This document shows positions 1 through 7,017 of a stretch of 64,000 bases of DNA, in pieces (the stretch's first letter is position 1; each line of letters starts with the position of its first letter). Position numbers and translations under genes: made by a program. The DNA comes from a virus. The notes under the pieces are model-generated. The model worked only from the letters and a program-made list of their open reading frames with translations, had not been told where the DNA came from and did not search any database. The stretch is from positions 37,417 through 101,416 of the IMG/VR virus record IMGVR_UViG_3300032291_001290. One strand, 5' to 3'.

Positions 1-713
1 AAGTAAAGATGGCAGGTAAAAAATCAGGACAGTATCGTGTTAAGGGTTTGCCTGCACAAAGTAATGTCAATGATATTAGGTCATACTTAAAAGAAGTGCA
101 GATTCAAACTGGTATCAAAGTTGACTTTGTAATGATTGATTATCTTGATTTGGTTATGCCAGTTAGTGTCAAGGTAAATCCTAACGATCAGTTTATCAAA
201 GACAAATACGTAAGTGAAGAATTACGTAACTTAGCAAAAGAATTAGGTATTCTTATGGTTACTGCAAGTCAATTAAATCGTAGTGCAGTTGAAGAAATTG
301 AATTTGATCATAGTCACATTGCAGGTGGTATCAGTAAGATTAACACAGCGGATAATGTGTTCGGTATCTTTACAAGTCGTAGTATGCGTGAACGTGGTCA
401 ATATCAAATTCAATGTATGAAAAGTCGTAGTTCTACTGGAGTAGGACAAAAGATTGATTTGGAATATAACATTGAAACTATGCGAATAACAGATACTGAT
501 CCAGATGGATATGCCGAACAACAATCAAAATTCAGACCTAGTCCTAGTCCAAATGATATTATGACTAGATTAAAACCACAGTCTACATTGGCATCTTCTG
601 ATACTATTATTAATCAAGCTACAGGGGAAATATTAGAACCTGATAATAAACGCACATTAGCAGATGTTCAGGGATCAAAACTTAAAACATTATTAAATTC
701 ATTAAAAAAGTAG
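1..713 (+). CDS. 41: Replicative DNA helicase, C-terminal part (T4 gp41 / DnaB family), cut by window edge
   Basis: The reading frame is open at the left edge, so the gene starts outside the window and the Met at 9 is probably internal. Counting from that Met, residues 38-47 form a Walker B-type strand (VDFVMIDYLD), followed by the DnaB-like segment LGILMVTASQLNR and an ILMVTA-type strand, then basic residues and a K-S-R-S-S-T-G-x-G stretch as in RecA-fold helicase cores. The family unwinds DNA 5'-3' ahead of the phage polymerase, with primase. The last ~60 residues are polar and not conserved-looking. The Walker A is not in view. Assignment to the RecA-fold helicase core is firm; calling it gp41 rests on the T4-like context. 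Confidence 0.85.
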   Translation, partial: VKMAGKKSGQYRVKGLPAQSNVNDIRSYLKEVQIQTGIKVDFVMIDYLDLVMPVSVKVNPNDQFIKDKYVSEELRNLAKELGILMVTASQLNRSAVEEIEFDHSHIAGGISKINTADNVFGIFTSRSMRERGQYQIQCMKSRSSTGVGQKIDLEYNIETMRITDTDPDGYAEQQSKFRPSPSPNDIMTRLKPQSTLASSDTIINQATGEILEPDNKRTLADVQGSKLKTLLNSLKK

Positions 714-745
714 AGATATCTTAAAATATAATTAAACCCAATTTT

Positions 746-753
746 GATAAATA
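746..753 (+). promoter_or_regulatory. Late promoter core (GATAAATA)
   Basis: GATAAATA followed by CTATT, one base from the T4 late consensus TATAAATA. Predicted start of transcription is near 759, giving a short leader with AGG before the ATG at 770. Confidence 0.7.
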
Positions 754-769
754 CTATTAGGATACTCAT

Positions 770-1018
770 ATGCAAAAACAAACCCGCTCCCTTTTGCAGG
801 AATTAGAAGCACTTGGAAATAATCGTGATACTTCCCACGTTATTGAAAACCGTGCCCACAATATTATTGTTAGTGCAATTCATTTAATTGAAATGATTAA
901 TCGTCATTATCCTGAGGAAAAAGCCCAACTTCTGGAAAAGAAACTTTTAAGTGCTATCAAAAGCAAAGATCAAACAAGATTTGCAAAATCTTTAAGGAAA
1001 AACCGTGAAACTGAATGA
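770..1018 (+). CDS. Small helical protein of unknown function
   Basis: 82 residues, no recognised family. The sequence is charged and predicted mostly helical (repeated Leu/Ile/Glu/Lys, ending in a basic stretch FAKSLRKNR). It sits behind its own late promoter and overlaps the next gene by 14 bases, with the next gene's Shine-Dalgarno (AAGGA, 994-998) inside its coding region, so the two are probably translationally coupled. A small virion or assembly protein is possible from the late promoter, but nothing in the sequence shows this. Confidence 0.7.
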   Translation: MQKQTRSLLQELEALGNNRDTSHVIENRAHNIIVSAIHLIEMINRHYPEEKAQLLEKKLLSAIKSKDQTRFAKSLRKNRETE

Positions 1019-2573
1019 ATTTAAACAATTGAACGAACTAGACCTATCGCAGGCATTCGGAGACTATGGAGCCGCAGCTTTACAGCAAACAGGCAATAGA
1101 CTAAATCCATTTAGTAAAACTGGGTCCGACCAATTGTCAGTACAAGATAAAATGGCTAAGAATATATTCATCAGTAACATGATAGGTAGAGCAAGTGCTG
1201 ATTTGGATAGTGCTATCAAGGGCGGATTAGTAGATCCTAAAATAAAGGGCGGACAACCCACTGCAACACCTGCACAACCAACTACACCAACTTCATCTAC
1301 ACAATCAACTACTACACAACAAGCTCCTGCAGGAGAAACCCCTGAACAAAAACGTATAAGATTACAAAAGGCTGCACAACAAAATATAGATAAAACTGCG
1401 GCCCCAGTTAGTAAACTACCAGTTAATCAACCAACTGTGCAAGCAGGTAACATAAGACAAGCTAAACAAAAAGATGCTGCCGCAAATGCTCAATCACAGA
1501 TGGCTCCGTTTACTAAACTACCAGCTAATCAACCAGCCGTACAAGCGGCAAATATCAGACAAAATAAACAGCAAGTAGCGGGGACAACTGCTCAAGCACA
1601 AATGTCTCCGGTTAGCAAGTTACCTGCCGATCAAGCCGCGATTCAGGCTGCTAATATTAGAAAACAAAAACAACAGGCTGCTCAAGCAAATTTATTTAAA
1701 GAATCAACTTATGCTAAATTAGACTATATTTTAGAAAGTGTTATTAATATTGATGAAGCAGTAGCATCCAAGCAATCAATAAGTGATTTCATTCAACGAT
1801 TTTTTAAAAAATATTTACAAATTCAAACTATACCTTCTCAAGTACAAACACAAGTAACAACTCTTGCAAATGAAATTGAAAGTACTTATCCAAGAAATAA
1901 AGATGCACTTACTAAGTTGGCTAATTTAGGATATGCTTTTTCCTACAGTAATCAAGATAATGCAACAGATACAGCAGACGCAGATACAACACAACCTGCA
2001 ACTAATTCTTTTGCGGCAGGAATACAACAAGGTTTAGGAAAAAGTGCATCTGCATCGGATACAACTACAGCCTCACCAGCTACGGCTAATACAGTACCAA
2101 CATCTACTATCAGGACCGAACCTACAACAACGCCTACAACAACTGTACAACCAACTAGTGATACTATCCCTGATCAAACAACTACTGCTACTCCCTACAA
2201 ACAAGCAATAGGATTGTTGGGTAAACTAGATAAAAAAGGCAAACAAAGAATATTATCTTATATTGAAAAACAATTAGGAAATTCTACTACAGCTAAATCA
2301 ACAGGATATGATGCTGGTGCAAATGCTTTTGCACAAATGGGCAAACAACTAACACAGACTGGCGTTACTAATCCATCAACTACAACAAAGACAAGTACAG
2401 GTGGAAAAGTTCAAAACACTGGATTAGGGGTAGTAAATACAAAGAGTAGAAACAATCCAAATATAAAACGTAGACCTAGAGTTAAGTCTGACACAGTTCC
2501 AACCAATACAGACCAAACTATAGCTAACCGTCAACAAAAATTAAAAACACGTAAACAAAAGGCACCAGCGTAA
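1005..2573 (+). CDS. Low-complexity Thr/Gln/Pro/Ala-rich protein with 34-residue repeats; candidate capsid-internal protein
   Basis: 522 residues. GTG start chosen because AAGGA lies six bases upstream and the frame begins with MKLNEFKQLNE, a short helix ending in L-N-E at residues 9-11. This resembles the T4 capsid-targeting sequence and its prohead-protease site (L/I-x-E). Residues 132-233 are three 34-residue repeats built around KLPxNQPxVQAxNIRQxKQ. Residues ~235-315 are a more ordered helical region; the rest is Thr-rich and disordered, with a basic C-terminus (RRPRVKSD...KTRKQKAPA) that could bind DNA. Long disordered basic proteins with such N-termini fit internal head proteins. Function is inference only. 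Confidence 0.75.
   Translation: MKLNEFKQLNELDLSQAFGDYGAAALQQTGNRLNPFSKTGSDQLSVQDKMAKNIFISNMIGRASADLDSAIKGGLVDPKIKGGQPTATPAQPTTPTSSTQSTTTQQAPAGETPEQKRIRLQKAAQQNIDKTAAPVSKLPVNQPTVQAGNIRQAKQKDAAANAQSQMAPFTKLPANQPAVQAANIRQNKQQVAGTTAQAQMSPVSKLPADQAAIQAANIRKQKQQAAQANLFKESTYAKLDYILESVINIDEAVASKQSISDFIQRFFKKYLQIQTIPSQVQTQVTTLANEIESTYPRNKDALTKLANLGYAFSYSNQDNATDTADADTTQPATNSFAAGIQQGLGKSASASDTTTASPATANTVPTSTIRTEPTTTPTTTVQPTSDTIPDQTTTATPYKQAIGLLGKLDKKGKQRILSYIEKQLGNSTTAKSTGYDAGANAFAQMGKQLTQTGVTNPSTTTKTSTGGKVQNTGLGVVNTKSRNNPNIKRRPRVKSDTVPTNTDQTIANRQQKLKTRKQKAPA
1398..1703 (+). repeat. Three tandem 102-bp (34-residue) repeats
   Basis: Units at 1398-1499, 1500-1601 and 1602-1703 inside the preceding gene. 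The protein units share PxxKLPxxQxxxQAxNIRxxKQ. DNA identity is partial, so the array is old rather than a fresh expansion. Confidence 0.85.
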
Positions 2574-2594
2574 AAAGTGCAACTATATTACAAA

Positions 2595-2631
2595 AATCCA
2601 GGATTTTAATAACCAAATCCTGGATTTTTTT
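2595..2631 (+). terminator. Rho-independent terminator
   Basis: A perfect 12-bp stem (2595-2606 with 2615-2626, AATCCAGGATTT and its complement), eight-base loop, then a run of T to 2631. It ends the transcript of the repeat-rich gene just before a new late promoter. Confidence 0.93.
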
Positions 2632-2639
2632 GCATCAGG

Positions 2640-2647
2640 AATAAATA
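2640..2647 (+). promoter_or_regulatory. Late promoter core (AATAAATA) with hairpin leader
   Basis: AATAAATA continuing as ATAGTATG; the 16 bases 2640-2655 are identical to the promoter of the tail sheath gene at 19512. The leader holds a 5-bp hairpin (GAATC/GATTC) and a ribosome site AAAGGAA before the ATG at 2693. Confidence 0.75.
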
Positions 2648-2692
2648 ATAGTATGAATCAGTAGGATTCAAAACATTTAAAGGAATTTCCAA

Positions 2693-3082
2693 ATGGCACA
2701 ATTTACAAAATCAAACGGTGACTTACTACCAGTATTAAACTTAGACTACCCAGCATACACAAACAGTGGTGCAAACGCAGTTTCTACAGGTAATACAGTA
2801 CAACCACAAGGTCCAAAACTAGACTACTTCACTATTACAGCGGCATCTAGCGGTGCATTGACAGGTACACAAGTTAATTTAATCATACAAGCTACACAAC
2901 AATTAGCTACAGTTTACATCTATGAATTCACAACTGCAGGTCCTGACACATTAGCAATGGCTGTTTATCCAACAGGCGCATGGACAACTGCTACATTACA
3001 AACAGCAACACGTGCGGCATTGACAGCCGGTGGTGTAGCCAACGCAGTAGTTGCTTCAGCTACAGCTACATTCACAGGTTAA
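2693..3082 (+). CDS. Small probable virion protein, Ala/Thr-rich
   Basis: 129 residues, beginning MAQFTKSNGDLLPVLNLDYPAY, then a beta-rich Thr/Ala/Gly sequence typical of phage capsid-decoration or fibre-tip proteins. No family is recognised. It is a single-gene transcription unit: its own late promoter with the same extended sequence as the tail sheath promoter, a structured leader, and a strong terminator on each side. That isolation suggests a highly expressed structural protein, for example a head decoration protein. This is inference from context. Confidence 0.75.
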   Translation: MAQFTKSNGDLLPVLNLDYPAYTNSGANAVSTGNTVQPQGPKLDYFTITAASSGALTGTQVNLIIQATQQLATVYIYEFTTAGPDTLAMAVYPTGAWTTATLQTATRAALTAGGVANAVVASATATFTG

Positions 3083-3099
3083 TCTTTAACTTGAATAAA

Positions 3100-3126
3100 A
3101 AACCCGGGAAATTCTCGGGTTTTTTT
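3100..3126 (+). terminator. Rho-independent terminator
   Basis: A ten-pair stem (3100-3109 with 3113-3122, one G-T pair) with a tight loop, followed by a T run. Closes the single-gene unit 2693-3082. Confidence 0.9.
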
Positions 3127-3132
3127 ACCTCT

Positions 3133-3140
3133 ATTAAATA
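3133..3140 (+). promoter_or_regulatory. Late promoter core (ATTAAATA), leaderless arrangement
   Basis: ATTAAATA with only five bases before the ATG at 3146. In T4 late promoters transcription starts about six bases after this core, so the RNA would begin at the start codon. Confidence 0.6.
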
Positions 3141-3145
3141 GTACT

Positions 3146-3601
3146 ATGCATATTATTACTTGTTACACTCTTTTTGACATTACAGTAACTAATGTACCTA
3201 ATCGTCAACGCCCTGATATTGACAAGGATCCGCAAGAATGGTATTATAAGCGTAATACACAAAGTAATTTTGACACTATTCAACAAGTAATATCCTTACG
3301 TAGTCAGCCTGAGATAATTCGTAAACCTAGCAAAATAGAAATTCGTTTCGATACATTTACTGATTTTGGATTTCTTTTTGAACAACAAGAAGATGAAACA
3401 TATCCTTGTTGGTCATTTGATTTTACTGTACAACACCCTAGTGTGTTCTATGACGGAATACATGATTTAGGATCATTATATCGTGATTGCGAAAGAGTTC
3501 CTATGATTAAATGTCACACTATGTGGGACAAACTTGACAATACTTTAGATAGTAGTGACGAACTAAGAAATATATTTTTTAAAACACTGAACCATGATTA
3601 A
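3146..3601 (+). CDS. Conserved-looking phage protein of unknown function
   Basis: 151 residues. No family recognised. It contains an aromatic- and acid-rich segment (FTDFGFLFEQQEDETYPCWSF) and a C-terminal HTMWDKLD region; the fold looks mixed alpha/beta and soluble, with no signal or membrane segment. It follows a late promoter directly, with no visible Shine-Dalgarno, and overlaps the next gene by eight bases. Confidence 0.75.
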   Translation: MHIITCYTLFDITVTNVPNRQRPDIDKDPQEWYYKRNTQSNFDTIQQVISLRSQPEIIRKPSKIEIRFDTFTDFGFLFEQQEDETYPCWSFDFTVQHPSVFYDGIHDLGSLYRDCERVPMIKCHTMWDKLDNTLDSSDELRNIFFKTLNHD

Positions 3602-4070
3602 TGAAAAAATATTCCAAAAGATAGAACAGACTATTCACAAAGATGATTTGAAACATCTACAGGATTTGTCTATCTTTCAAGATGCAACTGGTAAATATCA
3701 GTTATTCAATAAATATACTATTACAAAAATAAACGGATCATATGAAGTAGGTTTTTTTACTTCATCTAGTACAATACTTTTTTGGGAATTAAAAAATGCT
3801 GTTACTTGGTGTACATTTGATCGAAGAAATAAAATAATGGATTCAAAAAGAATTCTTGAACTTGACAAAAAACTAGCTAGACTTGATACCAATATTGTTG
3901 TACATCAAAAGATGGTAAAAAATAGCAAAAACAATGAAGAAAAATTGATATACCTTGCTAAATTGGGTGAAGAACGATTGATGCTTAAAAGATTAACCGA
4001 AGAGTTAAATGACTTTATACTTGATTCAAAGTTATGGCATTCAAAAAGATTCAATACTAAATCCCATTAA
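3594..4070 (+). CDS. Hypothetical protein with C-terminal coiled coil
   Basis: 158 residues. The first half reads like a small domain (DATGKYQLFNKYTITKINGSYEVGFF). Residues ~85-140 are a long charged helix (LDKKLARLDTNIVVHQKMVKNSKNNEEKLIY region), probably a coiled coil. It starts inside the end of the previous gene, so the two are probably co-translated. Function unknown. Confidence 0.7.
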   Translation: MINEKIFQKIEQTIHKDDLKHLQDLSIFQDATGKYQLFNKYTITKINGSYEVGFFTSSSTILFWELKNAVTWCTFDRRNKIMDSKRILELDKKLARLDTNIVVHQKMVKNSKNNEEKLIYLAKLGEERLMLKRLTEELNDFILDSKLWHSKRFNTKSH

Positions 4071-4084
4071 TAAATTACATTAAA

Positions 4085-4092
4085 GATAAATA
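4085..4092 (+). promoter_or_regulatory. Late promoter core (GATAAATA)
   Basis: GATAAATAC, 27 bases before the ATG at 4119. Predicted start of transcription near 4098. Confidence 0.7.
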
Positions 4093-4118
4093 CATTATAT
4101 ATTTCTTTGGATAAAACT

Positions 4119-4841
4119 ATGAAACTAACTGAACTTGATAACAAAACCCGTCACAATGCATCTAGAGCATTAAAAGAGCATTATGAACTTCCGTTCGATG
4201 TGAACAAGATGTCTATCTCAACAACACGAACAATGCTTCAAAAAGTACGTGGATTAATGACTGAATCTAAACAGTCTTCTGATTTCTACAAACATCAAGC
4301 AACTCCTGCACATATGAAACTTGTGTTTATGGAGCAAGCCCTAGCAGATCATTTTAATGAATTGCGTTCACGCCCTCAACCACGTATTGTCATAGAAAAT
4401 GAACAAGTTGAAAAATCACAAGTTGTTTTGGCTGCACAAGACTTAGTTGATAGCATACAAAAAATGCTTGAAGAAGTAGGTCAGATGCAAGTTAAAGAAT
4501 TACCTGCATTAGTATCAGGTATTGAATCTGAAATTGGTGTGAATGAAAGTCAAACATATAATGACCAAGTATCACAGCAATTAGATCAATTAAGTTCCGC
4601 ATTAAAAGAAGCATTCAACGGAATGAAGTCTGCATTAGGTACTGTAACAGGTGATGCCGGTGCACAAGCATTTGACGCCGGTGCTGAGTTAGGTATGGAT
4701 GCAGGCATGGATGCAGGTTTAGAAGCTGGTGAAGAAGTAGGTATGGATGCGGGCATGGATGCAGGTTTAGAAGCTGGTGAAGAAGAAATTCCAGAACCAG
4801 AAGAAGCCCCGGTGTCTGGCGTTGGTAGAGCCAAACGCTAA
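4119..4841 (+). CDS. Acidic helical protein with Gly-Met-Asp-Ala-Gly repeats; candidate prohead core or internal protein
   Basis: 240 residues from ATG 4119; a TTG four codons upstream is possible but has no better ribosome site. The N-terminus MKLTELDNKTRHNASRALKEHYEL is helical and contains L-T-E at residues 3-5. Residues ~80-180 are Glu/Gln-rich helix. The C-terminal third is strongly acidic with a duplicated 16-residue unit GMDAGMDAGLEAGEE, then EIPEPEEAP and a basic end GRAKR. Acidic, helical and repeat-rich composition resembles T4 prohead core proteins (gp22, gp67, gp68), but no sequence match can be claimed. Confidence 0.75.
   Translation: MKLTELDNKTRHNASRALKEHYELPFDVNKMSISTTRTMLQKVRGLMTESKQSSDFYKHQATPAHMKLVFMEQALADHFNELRSRPQPRIVIENEQVEKSQVVLAAQDLVDSIQKMLEEVGQMQVKELPALVSGIESEIGVNESQTYNDQVSQQLDQLSSALKEAFNGMKSALGTVTGDAGAQAFDAGAELGMDAGMDAGLEAGEEVGMDAGMDAGLEAGEEEIPEPEEAPVSGVGRAKR
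4689..4784 (+). repeat. Tandem 48-bp duplication
   Basis: Two nearly identical 48-bp units (4689-4736 and 4737-4784) encode (L/V)GMDAGMDAGLEAGEE twice. Near identity at DNA level indicates a recent duplication, and each unit itself contains two GMDA steps. Confidence 0.9.
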
Positions 4842-4842
4842 T

Positions 4843-5172
4843 ATGTTTTTGTTTGAACTTGATAGTCCCGATCCAGATACTGTCAAACTTGTTGCGGTTG
4901 TCAATCAACTTAAAGATAGCATAAACAAGGGTCAAGAAAAAGCTGACTGGACTGAAGAAGAATTTTTATCATATCTTAGTGATTTTGGATTGAATTTATC
5001 CATTGATTCATTATATGATATGATAAAAAAACCACCACTCAATAAAGTCATAAGTAATATACAAGCAGGCAATGTTATTTTTGTAGGTCAAGAGTCAGGT
5101 GTTAAACCCAATCAAGACCAACAACAAAGCCAGCAAGTCGTAAACAACATGGCACATGATGCCATGAAGTAA
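4843..5172 (+). CDS. Small acidic hypothetical protein
   Basis: 109 residues from the ATG at 4843, one base after the previous stop; a longer frame upstream would only overlap the acidic repeat gene. The sequence is soluble and helical (VKLVAVVNQLKDSINKG, then WTEEEFLSYLSDFGLNLSIDSLYDMIK), with a Gln-rich tail. The middle looks like a small helical domain. Tight coupling to the acidic protein upstream suggests a shared head-assembly job, not shown by the sequence. Confidence 0.75.
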   Translation: MFLFELDSPDPDTVKLVAVVNQLKDSINKGQEKADWTEEEFLSYLSDFGLNLSIDSLYDMIKKPPLNKVISNIQAGNVIFVGQESGVKPNQDQQQSQQVVNNMAHDAMK

Positions 5173-5174
5173 AA

Positions 5175-5495
5175 ATGATAAACATTACAGATATAGCATC
5201 TCGCAAAGTAAAACAAACACTCTCTAAAAGAGGTAAAGGATTAGGAATCAGAATAGCAGTCAAAACGACAGGTTGTTCTGGTTTAGCCTATGTGCTTGAA
5301 TACGTTGACAGCCCCGATGAACATGATATAAAAATTGATTGTGAGGGTTGTGCTTTGTATATTGATCCTAAAAGTTGTGCATACTTACAGGGAATGACTA
5401 TTGATTATGTCCGCAATGGACTAAATGAGGGATTTGAATTTCGTAATCCCAATGAACGTGATCGCTGTGGATGCGGAGAAAGTTTCAGGGTTTAA
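5175..5495 (+). CDS. A-type iron-sulphur cluster carrier (IscA/HesB/ErpA family)
   Basis: 106 residues, the usual family length. A-type carriers receive Fe-S clusters from scaffold proteins and pass them to apo-enzymes in the cytoplasm. All three cluster-binding cysteines are present: C34 in TTGCSGLAY, and C98 and C100 in CGCGESF, with the same spacing as the bacterial IscA cysteines. The fold signature GLGIRIAVKTTGCSG and YVRNGLNEGFEFRNPN is complete. It lies in a tight plus-strand run (2 bases after the previous stop). In a phage it is an auxiliary metabolic gene; it may help mature host or phage Fe-S enzymes late in infection, which is inference. Confidence 0.95.
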   Translation: MINITDIASRKVKQTLSKRGKGLGIRIAVKTTGCSGLAYVLEYVDSPDEHDIKIDCEGCALYIDPKSCAYLQGMTIDYVRNGLNEGFEFRNPNERDRCGCGESFRV

Positions 5496-5496
5496 A

Positions 5497-6261
5497 TTGA
5501 AAATTACACATGTAGTAACAATAGGTTGTAGCTGGACTTATTGTCAAGGGTTAGATAGCCCATCAACTCAAGGTTGGCCTGCATTAGTTGCCAAAAAGTT
5601 AAATGTTCCATTAGTTAATCTTGCTGTACCCGGGGCAGGAAATGATTTCATACATAGAGTATCACATGAATATATCTATAAAAATTTATCTACAAATAGT
5701 AAACCATTATTTATAATTGCATGGAGCCAGTATTGGAGAAGAGAAACATGGCAGAAAAGAAATTACAATGACAGACATTTTAATGATTATGCACCGTTTC
5801 ATATGCCCGAAGAACATGAAAAACTACAAATAGTATTTGAGAATTTTTTAGTTAACTTCAACTATGAAGATTTTTTCAGAAAAACTTTTGTTTATAAACT
5901 ATCACTCATGAATCTTTTTAAGGTAATGGACATACCTTATATGATGACAGATTATTCTGACGATACAGCAGAAAAATACGAATTTTTACCTAAGTTAGCA
6001 TACATGAGTGATATCATTGACAACAATCCTTATAGGATAGAACACTTCTATAAAATAGGAAGTGACGGTGAGCCTAAATTACCTTGCGGGCATGATGGAG
6101 AAAAAACTCAGAAAGTAATCGCAAACTACACGATTACACAAATTGATAGATTATTTCGTGGGTTACAAAAAATTGATGGTAATTTTGTATCATTAAAAGA
6201 TTTTCAGGCAACTAGTAAATATCATCAGAAATTCCCAGAATGGTGTAAATTTAAATTATAA
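5497..6261 (+). CDS. SGNH/GDSL hydrolase-like protein
   Basis: 254 residues from the TTG at 5497, which has AGGG six bases upstream and directly follows the Fe-S carrier stop. The N-terminus THVVTIGCSWTYCQGLDS matches block I of SGNH hydrolases with G-C-S in place of G-D-S, and VNLAVPGAGNDFI matches the block II/III Gly and Asn region. The central FIIAWSQYWRRETW is strand-like. The nucleophile Ser is present; a C-terminal D-x-x-H is not obvious, so activity is uncertain. A second protein of this type lies at 39273. The family cuts esters or acetyl groups; a role on surface glycans is only a guess. Confidence 0.6.
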   Translation: MKITHVVTIGCSWTYCQGLDSPSTQGWPALVAKKLNVPLVNLAVPGAGNDFIHRVSHEYIYKNLSTNSKPLFIIAWSQYWRRETWQKRNYNDRHFNDYAPFHMPEEHEKLQIVFENFLVNFNYEDFFRKTFVYKLSLMNLFKVMDIPYMMTDYSDDTAEKYEFLPKLAYMSDIIDNNPYRIEHFYKIGSDGEPKLPCGHDGEKTQKVIANYTITQIDRLFRGLQKIDGNFVSLKDFQATSKYHQKFPEWCKFKL

Positions 6262-6266
6262 TGTAG

Positions 6267-6286
6267 TATAATTTGTACATGTACAA
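6267..6286 (+). promoter_or_regulatory. TATAAT -10 element and palindrome over the start codon
   Basis: A TATAAT hexamer (6267-6272) stands seven bases before the ATG at 6279, with only a weak -35 at 6244. A perfect 14-bp palindrome, TTGTACATGTACAA (6273-6286), covers the start codon and could be an operator or an RNA hairpin. Confidence 0.4.
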
Positions 6287-6965
6287 TCCAACCAAATATA
6301 AATACGAATCTTTACTCAGAACGACAGTAGACGGATCAAGAAAATACGCTACTCCAGACGGTGAAAAATTACCCAGTGTTACTACGATACTAGAAGCAAC
6401 TAAACCCGAAGAGGCTAAAAAAGCACTACAAGAATGGCGAAATCGTGTAGGACATAAAAAAGCACAAGAGATAACTACTGAAGCCGCAGGTCGAGGTACA
6501 CGAATGCACAAGTGGATTGAGGACTATATCAAGACCGGTAAAATAGGTGAACCAGGATCAAATCCCTATAGTATTCAAAGCCACACAATGGCTCAGTCTA
6601 TCATTTATCAAGGCTTGAGTAAATGTAATGAATTTTGGGGAACAGAAGTTCCATTATACTTCCCTAAAGTTTACGCCGGCACTACAGATTTATGCGGTAT
6701 ACATGATGGTAGTGAAGCTATTATGGACCATAAACAATCTAACAAGTTAAAGAAACGTGAGTGGATTGAAGACTACTTTTTGCAATTAACCGCATACGCA
6801 AACGCACACAATGAAGTACACGGAACAAACATTCGTAAGGGTGTTATTTTTATGTGTACAGCAGATAATGTATATCAGGAATTCATTGTAGAGGGTGCAG
6901 AATTTGATAAATGGTCAGATAAATGGTTTAAGCGTGTAGAAGAATATTATATGAAATTCCTATAA
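6279..6965 (+). CDS. PD-(D/E)XK exonuclease (RecB/Cas4/MGME1-like)
   Basis: 228 residues from ATG 6279. RecB-type nucleases degrade or trim DNA ends using a D...(D/E)xK metal site. Here the core is GTTDLCGIHDGSEAIMDHKQSNK: the Asp of GTTDLCG and the D-H-K pair of MDHKQS, followed by the family's downstream QLTAYANAH helix (motif with Gln and Tyr). The N-terminus LPSVTTIL and the RGTRMHKWIEDYI segment (H and E) complete the pattern. Related exonucleases are common in T4-like phages of water and probably act in recombination or host DNA turnover. Start alternatives: a TTG two codons upstream. Confidence 0.88.
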   Translation: MYNPTKYKYESLLRTTVDGSRKYATPDGEKLPSVTTILEATKPEEAKKALQEWRNRVGHKKAQEITTEAAGRGTRMHKWIEDYIKTGKIGEPGSNPYSIQSHTMAQSIIYQGLSKCNEFWGTEVPLYFPKVYAGTTDLCGIHDGSEAIMDHKQSNKLKKREWIEDYFLQLTAYANAHNEVHGTNIRKGVIFMCTADNVYQEFIVEGAEFDKWSDKWFKRVEEYYMKFL

Positions 6966-6983
6966 CGATTAGATCGGGTTTGT

Positions 6984-7017
6984 GATAAATAAGTGTATAT
7001 CGTGAAGAAATACACTT
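6984..7017 (+). promoter_or_regulatory. Late promoter core with overlapping 8-bp inverted repeat
   Basis: GATAAATA at 6984-6991; an inverted repeat AAGTGTAT (6991-6998) / ATACACTT (7010-7017) begins at the last base of the core and ends against the ATG at 7018. RNA started at about 6997 would lack most of the left arm, whereas read-through RNA could fold and block the start. Confidence 0.65.

Noticed and set aside
4107-4118. TTG start at 4107 for the acidic protein
   Set aside because: ATG at 4119 is the more normal start; the TTG adds only four residues and has no better ribosome site.
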